Assembly: GCA_963771985.1 (NCBI GenBank)
Contig: CAVYVO010000014.1
Span: 561,318 to 625,317, forward strand
Reading direction: 5' to 3'
DNA from: Trebonia sp963771985
Lineage (GTDB): Bacteria; Actinomycetota; Actinomycetes; Streptosporangiales; Streptosporangiaceae
DNA length: 64,000 bases
The notes below the pieces were generated by a model, which was not told where the DNA came from, did no database searches, and saw only the letters and a program-made list of their open reading frames with translations. Made by a program: the position numbers and the translations under genes. Positions 33,637-41,185 of the stretch are shown here, one piece after another. Numbering within the stretch: position 1 is the first letter of the stretch; the number at the start of each line of letters is the position of its first letter.

Positions 33637-35115
33637 CTATGGAGTTTGGGGCCAGGTGTGGACTGGGTTGTTGGTGTGCATGTGGTCGATGTAGCGCAGC
33701 GTCATCTGGCGGAGGGCCTCCTGGCGGCCGAGACCGGCTTCCTCGAGCCGCGCGGTCGTGGCGAGTTGCCAGGTGGCACCGTTCTGGCCGATCAGGCAGC
33801 GCTGCTCGATGATGCTCATCAGGCGGTCGGCGTGCTCCTGGCTGACACCCCAGCGGGACAGGCCCTCGCGGGCCAGCGGGAGCAGGCGGCGCAGCACGAG
33901 CTCGGCCGCCGGCACCTCGCCGACGCCCGGCCAGTACAGCCGCGCGTCCAGGCCATAGCGAGCCGCCTCCTGGAGGTTCTCCACGGCCGTGCTGAACAGC
34001 ATCTGGGTCCAGACCGGGTGCTGCTCCTCGGCCAGGACACGGACAAGCCCGTAGTAGAAGGCCGCGTTCGCCACGACGTCCGCGATCGTCGGCCCGGCCG
34101 GCAGCACCCTGTTCTCCACCCGCAGGTGCGGGGTACCGCCGGTCACCGCGTAGACGGGGCGGTTCCAGCGGTAGACGGTGCCGTTGTGCAGGCTCATCTC
34201 GGCCAGTTGCGGGACACCGCCGGCGTCGAGGACCGCGACGGGGTCCTCGTCCTCGCAGATGGGCAGCAGCGCGGGGAAGTACCTGAGGTTCTCCTCGAAC
34301 AGGTCGAAGACCGAGGTGATCCACCGCTCGCCGAACCAGACCCGCGGCCGCACCCCCTGCTCCTTAAGCTCCACCGGCCGGGTGTCCGTGGCCTGCTCGA
34401 ACAGGGGCAGCCTGGTCTCGTGCCACAGCTGCCTGCCGAAGAGGAACGGGGAGTTGGCGGCCAGCGCGACCTGCGCCGCCGCTATCGCCTGCGCGGCGTT
34501 CCAGTAGTCGGCGAAGGCCTCGGGGCTGACCTGAAGGTGCAGCTGCACGCTGGTGCAGGCGGCTTCGGGCGTGATGCTGTCGCAGTGGGTCAGCAGCTGC
34601 TCGGCGCCGCTGACCGCGATCCGCATATCCTCGCCGCGCGCCGCGAAGATCTGCTCGTTGAGGACCCGGTAGCGGTCGTTGGCCGACATGAACACCCCGT
34701 CCACGTCCTGCTCGCTCAGCGTCGGCAGGATGCCGATCATGACCAGGCGGCTGCCGACGGCCCGGGCCCGCGTGTCGGCGGCGTTCAGCTCGGCGCGGAC
34801 CTCCCGCTCGAGGTCGGCCAGCGCGTCGCCGACCAGGCGCCGCGGCGGCACGTTGATCTCGAGGTTGAACTGGCCGAGTTCGGTCGCCCAGGCCGGGCTG
34901 GCGATCGCCTTCAGCACGTCCGCGTTGCGCATGGACGGCTCGCCATGGGAGTCGACGAGGTTCAGCTCGATCTCCTGGCCGACCTGCGGCGGGTTGGCGT
35001 CGAACGCGTCCTCGAGGAGCATGCGGGCGAACGCGTCGAGGGAGCGGCGGACCTTGTCGCGGTACTTGCGGCGGTCTTCCGGGGTGATCTTGATCGCGTG
35101 GATGTCGCGGCCCAC
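33637..35115 (-). CDS. glutamate-cysteine ligase family (GCS2) protein
   Basis: 492 residues. Landmarks of the GCS2/carboxylate-amine ligase fold: GQEIELNLVDSHGEPS, LGQFNLEINVPPRRL, a substrate region TSVQLHLQVSPEAFADYWN, and WNRPVYAVTGGTPHLRVENRVLP near the active site. The family makes gamma-glutamyl-amine or gamma-glutamyl-cysteine bonds with ATP. In actinobacteria this branch is often annotated only by family, because glutathione is absent in most of them; ergothioneine-type or other gamma-glutamyl products are alternatives. A GTG at 35115 is preceded by an AGGGG ribosome binding site. The frame is open upstream, but residues there lack family features. Confidence 0.82.
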   Translation of the reverse strand: MGRDIHAIKITPEDRRKYRDKVRRSLDAFARMLLEDAFDANPPQVGQEIELNLVDSHGEPSMRNADVLKAIASPAWATELGQFNLEINVPPRRLVGDALADLEREVRAELNAADTRARAVGSRLVMIGILPTLSEQDVDGVFMSANDRYRVLNEQIFAARGEDMRIAVSGAEQLLTHCDSITPEAACTSVQLHLQVSPEAFADYWNAAQAIAAAQVALAANSPFLFGRQLWHETRLPLFEQATDTRPVELKEQGVRPRVWFGERWITSVFDLFEENLRYFPALLPICEDEDPVAVLDAGGVPQLAEMSLHNGTVYRWNRPVYAVTGGTPHLRVENRVLPAGPTIADVVANAAFYYGLVRVLAEEQHPVWTQMLFSTAVENLQEAARYGLDARLYWPGVGEVPAAELVLRRLLPLAREGLSRWGVSQEHADRLMSIIEQRCLIGQNGATWQLATTARLEEAGLGRQEALRQMTLRYIDHMHTNNPVHTWPQTP

Positions 35116-35357
35116 GGGGGGGTTGTGCCCCTGACCGGGCAATTTACACCTTCTTGCCCGGGTGGGTGCGGGGCGCGGGGCTTGGGGTGTTGCGGCGCGT
35201 CCGTCGGTGCCCGAGAGCGGCACCGAACAACGCACCTTAACACCCCCGCGCCCCGCTCCTCTCCCCCGGTTTAGTAAGCCCCGTGAGAGGCCACCGGTCG
35301 CCCCTCGCTTCGCATCGGCGCTGGGTAACCGCCTGAGACACCACCGGCGAGGCCTCG
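35116..35357. other. non-coding gap between GCS2-like and DJ-1 genes
   Basis: About 240 bp with no gene. It contains the upstream region of the GCS2-like gene. Short direct repeats around 35285-35365 (GAGACACCACCGG-like, GCTTCGGCGCTGG) look degenerate. Confidence 0.45.
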
Positions 35358-35999
35358 CTACGCTTCGGCGCTGGCGAAACGGCTGCTCGCGCGGAGGGCG
35401 GCGGCTACCTCGGGGGGAGCGACTGCCTCGGCGCCAGCGTTATACGGGGGCTTCGGGTCGTACTCGATGCCTAGCTGGATCTGCTGAGCGATGGTGTCGC
35501 CGGCTATGCGGCCTGCTAGGGCCAGGGCCATGTCGATGCCTGCCGAGACGCCGGCGGCGGTGACGTATTTGCCGTCGAAGACGTAGCGTTCCCGGCGGGG
35601 CTTGGCGCCTAGGCGTTCCAGTTCGTCCATGGCCAGCCAGTAGGTGGTCGCTTCGCGGCCGTTCAGGAGGCCGGCGGAGGCCAGGATCAGGGCGCCGGTG
35701 CAGACGGAGGTGGTCCAGGCGGAGGTCTTGTCCGCCGCCAGGAGCCAGTTCTGGAGGGGGCCGGGGGTCATGTGCTCCGACTGGCCGGGGCCGCCGGGGA
35801 CGATGATGATGTCCGGGCGCGGGACGTCGGCGTAGGCGGCTTCGGCGACGAGGGTGAGCGAGCGGGAGTCGTCGCAGACTTCACCGGCCCGTTCGGCGCA
35901 AAAAATGATCTTCGCACCAGGCAGGTGAGTCATGACCTGGTGGGGACCCACCGCGTCGAGGGCGGCGAAGCGGTCAAAGAGCGGGATGGCGATCTGCAT
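35358..35999 (-). CDS. DJ-1/PfpI-family protein
   Basis: 213 residues with the DJ-1/PfpI Rossmann fold: IAIPLFDRFAALDAVGP at the start, DIIIVPGGPGQSEH, and the nucleophile elbow TSVCTGALILASAGLLNGR with the reactive Cys of SVCTG. This is the isonitrile-hydratase-like branch of the superfamily; the actual reaction is unknown. Its start lies 26 bp inside the end of the upstream GlxA-type regulator gene, so the two are translationally linked and the regulator probably controls this enzyme. Confidence 0.85.
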   Translation of the reverse strand: MQIAIPLFDRFAALDAVGPHQVMTHLPGAKIIFCAERAGEVCDDSRSLTLVAEAAYADVPRPDIIIVPGGPGQSEHMTPGPLQNWLLAADKTSAWTTSVCTGALILASAGLLNGREATTYWLAMDELERLGAKPRRERYVFDGKYVTAAGVSAGIDMALALAGRIAGDTIAQQIQLGIEYDPKPPYNAGAEAVAPPEVAAALRASSRFASAEA

Positions 36000-36954
36000 G
36001 GGACTCCTCAGGGCGGGGTTTCGGGCGGAAACGGCGGCGGTACTCGGCGGGGCTGACGCCGAGCGCGCGGACGAACGCGCGGCGCATCGCCTCGGGAGTG
36101 CCGTAGCCGCAGGCGCGGGCGGTCTCCGCGACGTCCGCCGCGGTGTCTTCCAGGTGGCGGCGGGCGGCCTCGATCCTGGTCAGGTCGACATACCGGCCGG
36201 GCGGCATGCCGACCTCGGCGGCGAAGGCACGGGCGAACTGGCGGGGCGACAGGCTGGCGCGCTGGGCGAGGGTTTGCACGCAGAGATCGGCGGCCGGGTG
36301 TTCGGCGATCCAGGACTGGACGTCGCGCAGGGGTTCCCGGCTGGCGACCTGGGCGGCGAGCTGGGCGCTGAACTGCTGCTGGCTGCCCGGCCGCCTGAGG
36401 AACACCACCAGGTCACGGGCCACGGCGAGCGCGGCATCCCGGCCGAGGTCGTCCTCGAGGAGGGCGAGCGCCAGGTCGATACCCGCGGTGACGCCCGCGG
36501 AGGTGACGAGGTTCCCGCTCCTGATGAAGATCGGATCGGGGTCGACGGTTGTCCTCGGGTATCGCGTGGCCAGTTCCGCGCAGTGGGCCCAGTGGGTCGT
36601 GACCGTGCGGCCGTCGAGGAGACCCGCCTCGGCGAGCAGGAAGGCGCCGGTGCAGACGGAGGCCAGGCGCCCGGCATCGGCGGCGTGCGCGCGCAGCCAC
36701 GCGACCAGGTCCCGGTCCCGGCGGCGGGCACCCGGGCCGCCCGGGACGAGGAGCAGGTCCGGCGGCCGCGTCCGATGTTCCAGGGCAGCGTCCGGGGTCA
36801 GGCGCAGGCCGCTCGAGGTTCGCGCGCCGCGGCCGCCGAGGCTGGCCGTCGTAATCTCATACCCCCGTCCTGGCGCGTGCGCGAAGACCTCGAGCGGGCC
36901 GGTGACGTCGAGGCTCTGCACGCCGTCGAACAAGACGATCAGCACGGTCCGCAT
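35974..36954 (-). CDS. GlxA-family regulator (DJ-1/PfpI sensor plus AraC HTH)
   Basis: 326 residues. Residues 1-185 form a DJ-1-type sensor (MRTVLIVLFDGVQSLDVTGP; LLLVPGGPGARRRD; ASVCTGAFLLAEAGLLDGR), and residues ~225-315 form an AraC-type double HTH (VQTLAQRASLSPRQFARAF; VAETARACGYGTPEAMRRAF). GlxA regulators sense small molecules or reactive species through the sensor cleft. I start at the ATG at 36954, which gives the family N-terminus; the frame extends further upstream. The downstream DJ-1 gene overlaps its end. The upstream side faces the LexA-like gene across a 49-bp repeat. Confidence 0.88.
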   Translation of the reverse strand: MRTVLIVLFDGVQSLDVTGPLEVFAHAPGRGYEITTASLGGRGARTSSGLRLTPDAALEHRTRPPDLLLVPGGPGARRRDRDLVAWLRAHAADAGRLASVCTGAFLLAEAGLLDGRTVTTHWAHCAELATRYPRTTVDPDPIFIRSGNLVTSAGVTAGIDLALALLEDDLGRDAALAVARDLVVFLRRPGSQQQFSAQLAAQVASREPLRDVQSWIAEHPAADLCVQTLAQRASLSPRQFARAFAAEVGMPPGRYVDLTRIEAARRHLEDTAADVAETARACGYGTPEAMRRAFVRALGVSPAEYRRRFRPKPRPEESHADRHPAL

Positions 36955-37101
36955 GCGTCTCAGTCTGGCCGCGCGCGGTGCTGGCAGCAATGACGAATAT
37001 CCCACCTTTCCTGCCATGAGTGGCGAGCTCGCGCGGCCGCGAGGCCGGGGCTGAGGCTGGGGCTGGGGGGCGGCCGTGGGCTAAGGGCCGTGGGCTAAGG
37101 G

Positions 37102-37150
37102 GCCGATTGCGCGATCGACCACACGAGAGCGGGTCGATTGCGCAATCGGC
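37102..37150 (+). repeat. 49-bp paired-palindrome element, copy 4
   Basis: GCCGATTGCGCGATCGAC (37102-37119) and GTCGATTGCGCAATCGGC (37133-37150), 13-bp spacer CACACGAGAGCGG. It lies in the divergent region between the GlxA regulator and the LexA paralogue, so a terminator role cannot explain this copy. Confidence 0.9.
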
Positions 37151-37208
37151 GTGGCTGGTGGAAACTTAAGGGGCAATTAGCCGCGAAAGCCACGGGAGGG
37201 TTCCGGTC

Positions 37209-37913
37209 GTGGGCACGGAAAGGCCGGAGAAACCAGACCCTGATCACGTGCTGACATGGCGGCAGCGGAAGATACTGGGGTTCATTCGAGAATCGGTGCG
37301 AAAGAACGGCTATCCGCCATCGCTGGTCGAAATCGGCGCGGCGGTCGGGCTCAGTAGCATATCGAGTATCTCCTACCAGTTGTCGGTGCTGCAGCGAAAG
37401 GGCTATCTCCACCGGGATCGCCGCAGACCGCGGACGGTGGAAATCCGGCTGCCCGGTTCCCCGGCGGCCCGCGCCGGACAGGACGTGGACGGGAACGGGC
37501 TCGATATCCCGTCCCAAGCAACCGCTTACGTACCGTTGGTCACCCGGATCCTGTCTAGCGGACCGATCCTCGCCGACGAGCAGATCGAGGATGTTTTCCC
37601 GCTGCCCAGGAAGCTCGTCGGCGAAGGGACTCTGTTCCTCCTCGAGATGGCCGGGGATTCGATGATCAACGCCGCCATCACGGACGGAGACTGGCTCGTC
37701 GTGCGTCAGCAGAACGAGGCGGATCACGGTGACATTGTGGCCGCCGTGCTCGACGGCGAAGCCACGGTGAAAAGGCTGACGCGCAGCGACGGGCATAACT
37801 GGCTGATGTCACACAATCCCGCGTACACGCCGATCCTGGGCGACGACGCTAAAATCCTGGGCAAGGTCGTCGCGATCCTGCGGCGTGTCCCATCCGCCGC
37901 GGATCAGGCATAG
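37209..37913 (+). CDS. LexA-like repressor with altered cleavage site
   Basis: 234 residues with LexA architecture: winged HTH at residues ~14-80 (LTWRQRKILGFIRESV, GYPPSLVEIGAAVGLSS) and a C-terminal S24 domain with catalytic Ser151 in EMAGDSMINAAI and Lys188 in GEATVKRL. In typical actinobacterial LexA the scissile bond is Ala-Gly in RIAAGGPILA; here the aligned sequence is RILSSGPILA, so positions 116-117 are Ser-Ser. The DNA is unambiguous (CTGTCTAGCGGA). The catalytic dyad is intact but the usual cleavage site is lost, so this may be a paralogue that resists self-cleavage. A GGGAGGG ribosome binding site precedes the GTG start. No GAAC-N4-GTTC box is seen upstream. Confidence 0.88.
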   Translation: MGTERPEKPDPDHVLTWRQRKILGFIRESVRKNGYPPSLVEIGAAVGLSSISSISYQLSVLQRKGYLHRDRRRPRTVEIRLPGSPAARAGQDVDGNGLDIPSQATAYVPLVTRILSSGPILADEQIEDVFPLPRKLVGEGTLFLLEMAGDSMINAAITDGDWLVVRQQNEADHGDIVAAVLDGEATVKRLTRSDGHNWLMSHNPAYTPILGDDAKILGKVVAILRRVPSAADQA

Positions 37914-37937
37914 GCGGTCATCGGCCTCGGTCAAGCA

Positions 37938-38483
37938 CTACAGGTCGTCCGCGGCTACTCTCAGGTCACGGTACGCCTCCGCGAGACGCGGCAGGGGCCA
38001 CGAGGCGTTGAGGCCGCTGGGGTTCGGCAGGATCCAGACGCGCGCTTCGCCGAGCCGGTCCTCCTGGGGGCCGACCGCGGCCCGGGGGCGGGCGAACGCG
38101 ACACGGTAGGCGGTCACGCCGGCCACCGCGAGGAAGCGCGGCCGGTGCCTGTCAACCAGCTTCCGCAGGTGGACGGCGCCGTCGCGGAGTTCGTCGTCGG
38201 TGAGCTCGGCGGCCTGGGCCGTGGCGCGCGGCACGATGTTGGTGATGCCGAGGCCGTAGCGTGCCAGCTCCGCCTGCTCGCTGGGCGCCAGCCGGCGCGG
38301 GGTGAAGCCGGACAGGTGCAGGGCAGGCCAGAACCTGTTGCCCGGCCGCGCGAAATGCCAGCCGGCCGCCGCGGAGTACAGGCCCGGGTTGATCCCGCAG
38401 AACAGCACGTGGAACGGCTCGCCGGCGGCGGGCAGGACGTCAGGGATCGTGCGGTCACGTGCGGCCGCCAGGTCCAGCTTCAT
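37938..38483 (-). CDS. mug: mismatch-specific (G:T/U) DNA glycosylase, MUG family
   Basis: 181 residues with both MUG signatures: GINPGLYSAAAGWHFARPGN (the active-site GINPG loop with Asn) and the C-terminal NPSGLNASWPL motif that inserts into DNA. The enzyme removes uracil or thymine mispaired with guanine. Convergent with the LexA-like gene, about 25 bp between stops. No second glycosylase or endonuclease is adjacent. The start at 38483 is a good ATG just after a run of CGCCGCTCT tandem repeats. Confidence 0.9.
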   Translation of the reverse strand: MKLDLAAARDRTIPDVLPAAGEPFHVLFCGINPGLYSAAAGWHFARPGNRFWPALHLSGFTPRRLAPSEQAELARYGLGITNIVPRATAQAAELTDDELRDGAVHLRKLVDRHRPRFLAVAGVTAYRVAFARPRAAVGPQEDRLGEARVWILPNPSGLNASWPLPRLAEAYRDLRVAADDL

Positions 38484-38614
38484 GGGTCACCATTCTCGCC
38501 GCTCTCGCCGCTCTCGCCGCTCTCGCCGCGCCGGAGTCGATTTAGGGCACCAAACCGGCCGCTATGGCTTCTAGCGTGGCTCGCGTACCGGCGATTCAGA
38601 CGAAGGGACGGCTC

Positions 38615-39145
38615 ATGACCATGACCGCCGAGCTTCTCGACACCGAGCGGGCCGATCTGCTAGCGACGCTGGCTGGGGTCCGGCAGTTCCTGCGGTTCAC
38701 CACCCGCGACCTGACCGACGACCAGGCCCGGTCGCGCACCACCGCCAGCGAACTATGCCTGGGCGGGCTGATCAAGCACGTCACGCTCGTCGAACGGAAC
38801 TGGGCCGGGTTCATCGTGGCAGGCCCGTCGGCGCTGGGCGACTTCAGCGCCATGACCGAGAGCGACTACGCCGCCCGGGCCGAGCAGTTCCGGCTGCTGC
38901 CCGGCGAGACGCTGGACGACGTGCTGGCCGACTACGCCAAGGCGGCCGAGCGAACCGACGAGCTCGTCCGCACCCTGCCCGACCTGAGCGTGAGCCATCC
39001 GCTGCCGAGCGCCCCGTGGTTCGCGCTCGGGGAACGCTGGTCGACCCGCCGGGCGCTGCTGCACATCGTCGCGGAGACCGCGCAGCACGCCGGCCACGCC
39101 GACATCATCCGGGAGTCGCTGGACGGCGCCAAGAACATGGGCTGA
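38615..39145 (+). CDS. DinB-fold (DUF664) metal-dependent protein
   Basis: 176 residues of the DinB/YfiT-like four-helix bundle. Landmarks: FLRFTTRDLTDDQARSRTTA at the start, LGGLIKHVTLVERNW with a metal-binding His, and the C-terminal LLHIVAETAQHAGHADIIRE with His-x-x-x-His. Proteins of this fold in actinobacteria include mycothiol-dependent transferases and isomerases, but this one could also be uncharacterised. The ATG at 38615 follows AAGGGACGG. Its stop directly abuts the stop of the convergent aminotransferase gene. Confidence 0.85.
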   Translation: MTMTAELLDTERADLLATLAGVRQFLRFTTRDLTDDQARSRTTASELCLGGLIKHVTLVERNWAGFIVAGPSALGDFSAMTESDYAARAEQFRLLPGETLDDVLADYAKAAERTDELVRTLPDLSVSHPLPSAPWFALGERWSTRRALLHIVAETAQHAGHADIIRESLDGAKNMG

Positions 39146-40318
39146 TCAGCTCGCGGCCACCGCCTCCGCCATGCGGCGGACGATTTCGGCGAGGATGGGC
39201 CGCGGCGTCGCGAAGTTGAGCCGGACGTGGCCGCGGCCCGCCTCACCGCACGCCGCTCCGTCGGTCAGCAGGACCCGGGCCTTGGCCAGGAAGAAGTCGG
39301 CGGGACTGTCCTCGATGCCGAGATCGCGGCAATCGAGCCAGGCCAGGTAGGTGCCCTCGGGAGGCTGGTAGCGGACCGCGGGCAGCTGCCGCGCGAGCCA
39401 CCCCGCCAGGAGCTCACGGCTGCCGTCGAGGTAGCCGACGACGTCGGCGAGCCAGTCGCCGCCGTCGCGGTAGGCGGCGATACTCGCCCACACGCCCGGG
39501 GTGCTCGCTCCGTGCTCGAATATGAACCCCTGCTCGGCCCAGGCCGCCGCGTCGCCGTCGCTAGTGAGGATGAGCTGCGCGCACTTGAGGCCGGGCAGGT
39601 TCCAGCCCTTGGACGCGGCCGTCGCCGTGAGGGTGTGCGCGGCCGTGTCCCCGGAGATGCTCGCGTAGGGGATGTGCGTGCCGCCCGGGTAGATGAGCGG
39701 CGCGTGGATCTCGTCGGCGAACACCCGTCCGCCGTTGCGGTCGACGACTTCCGCTACCGCGGCCAGCTCCTCGCGCGTGTACACGCGGCCGACCGGATTG
39801 CAGGGATTGCAGAGGATCAGCAGGTGACCGCCCTGTCTGAAGGCGGCGGCGATGCCGTCGAGGTCGAGGACGAAGCGTCCGCCGTCGGCGGCCATCGGCA
39901 CCTGGATGATCTGGCGGCGCAGCTGCGGCGGCACCGTGAGGAACGGCATGTACGCGGGGGTGGGCAGGATCACCGGGCTGTCCGGCCGGGAGAACACGGT
40001 GATCGCCGCTTCCAGGCCTTTGATCACGTCGGGGAGCGGCCGGATCATGGCCGGGTCGACGGTCCAGCCGTAACGGCCGCGCTGCCAGGCGGCGCACGCC
40101 TCCGCCATCTCGGCCGCCGCGCGGTCGCTGAGGTACCCGAAGTCGCTGCGCGCGATCACGTCCCGCAGGGCCCGCTCGATGGCGGGCGCCGCGCCGAAGT
40201 CCATCTCCGCGATGAACGCGCCGATGACGTCCGGGGCGCCGCGCGTCCATTTCACGCTGCCCCGGCGGCGCAGCTCCGCCATCGTGATCTGGTCTGCCGT
40301 CTCGGCGAACGTGGGCAC
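39146..40318 (-). CDS. PatB/MalY-type PLP enzyme (cystathionine beta-lyase-like)
   Basis: 390 residues of fold-type I aminotransferases. Landmarks: AEMDFGAAPAIERAL (PatB/MalY signature), ILPTPAYMPFLTVP, LILCNPCNPVGRVYTREEL, ADEIHAPLIY and the PLP lysine in ATAASKGWNLPGLK. The MalY/PatB branch commonly performs C-S beta-elimination on cystathionine or cysteine conjugates. Its neighbours do not fix a substrate. The stop is flush against the stop of the DinB-fold gene. The start ATG at 40318 is preceded by a GAGGGAATTC-like sequence at suitable spacing. Confidence 0.88.
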   Translation of the reverse strand: MPTFAETADQITMAELRRRGSVKWTRGAPDVIGAFIAEMDFGAAPAIERALRDVIARSDFGYLSDRAAAEMAEACAAWQRGRYGWTVDPAMIRPLPDVIKGLEAAITVFSRPDSPVILPTPAYMPFLTVPPQLRRQIIQVPMAADGGRFVLDLDGIAAAFRQGGHLLILCNPCNPVGRVYTREELAAVAEVVDRNGGRVFADEIHAPLIYPGGTHIPYASISGDTAAHTLTATAASKGWNLPGLKCAQLILTSDGDAAAWAEQGFIFEHGASTPGVWASIAAYRDGGDWLADVVGYLDGSRELLAGWLARQLPAVRYQPPEGTYLAWLDCRDLGIEDSPADFFLAKARVLLTDGAACGEAGRGHVRLNFATPRPILAEIVRRMAEAVAAS

Positions 40319-40432
40319 TTGAATTCCCTCGCTGGCTTCCTTGAATGCGCTGCAACTAATCGTACGGAACGGGCAAGACGGTCTGGTTCACGATCGCCCT
40401 GTGACAGCGGCCGGCTGGCTAGGCTGAGGCAA

Positions 40433-41185
40433 GTGAACGAAGTGCGGCAGATGCTTGATGGCTTCGCCGCCGACGTCAGCCGCGTGCTGCCGCTGGTCGC
40501 GCTGTGGGCACATGGGTCGCTGGCGCTCGGGGACTTTCAGCCCGGTCGCAGCGACATCGATCTCGTCGCCCTGATCGCCGAACCGGTCACCGGCGCGCGC
40601 AGGCAGGACCTGCAGCGCGTGCACGAAGCGCTCAGGGAGCAGTTTCCGCTGGCAGACAAGCTGCACTGCGCGTACATGGTCCGCGGTGAGCTGGCCGATA
40701 CCGGCCAGCACCACGTGACTTGGGCGCACGGCGAGCTGTTTGACCGGGCGGTATCGCCGGTCACCCGCCGGGAACTGCACCAGGGAGGATTGTGCCTGCT
40801 CGGCCCCGCGCCGGCCGCTCTGGTTCCCGCGGTCTCCGACCAGGAGCTCGCGGACTACATTCGCGCTGATCTCTGGGATTACTGGTATCCGAAAACCGGC
40901 CGGCCAGAGCTGTGGTTGAACGATATCTGGGTCGACCTGGGGATGCTGACGCTCGCACGTGCGGCGGTGACGCTGGACGACGGGCGGCTCATCACCAAGC
41001 GAGAGGCCCTGGAGGTATTGGCGAGTCAGGGTGCGCCTGCTGAGGTTGTCCGTGACATCTACGTGCGCCGCTATGGGACGGCGCGGCCGATACCAGAGCA
41101 GTGGCGAGTCACGCGGGGAGTTCTCGCCCGCGCATATGTCCATGCCAGGATCGAACGCATCCTGGGGCTTCCGGAGAGCCCCTAG
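40433..41185 (+). CDS. nucleotidyltransferase (AadA-like) protein
   Basis: 250 residues. The N-terminus carries the pol-beta nucleotidyltransferase motif HGSLALGDFQPGRSDIDLVAL with the paired Asp for metal (G-S-x10-D-x-D), followed by a helical domain resembling the aminoglycoside adenylyltransferase C-terminal region (DIWVDLGMLTLARAAVTLDD, ITKREALEVL). Antibiotic modification is possible but not proven; such proteins are also found as stand-alone nucleotidyltransferases. The start is a GTG at 40433. Its stop shares four bases (CTAG) with the stop of the convergent dual-ATPase gene. Confidence 0.75.
   Translation: MNEVRQMLDGFAADVSRVLPLVALWAHGSLALGDFQPGRSDIDLVALIAEPVTGARRQDLQRVHEALREQFPLADKLHCAYMVRGELADTGQHHVTWAHGELFDRAVSPVTRRELHQGGLCLLGPAPAALVPAVSDQELADYIRADLWDYWYPKTGRPELWLNDIWVDLGMLTLARAAVTLDDGRLITKREALEVLASQGAPAEVVRDIYVRRYGTARPIPEQWRVTRGVLARAYVHARIERILGLPESP

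Noticed and set aside
37151..37208. SOS box upstream of the LexA paralogue
   Set aside because: No GAAC-N4-GTTC-like sequence is present in this region.
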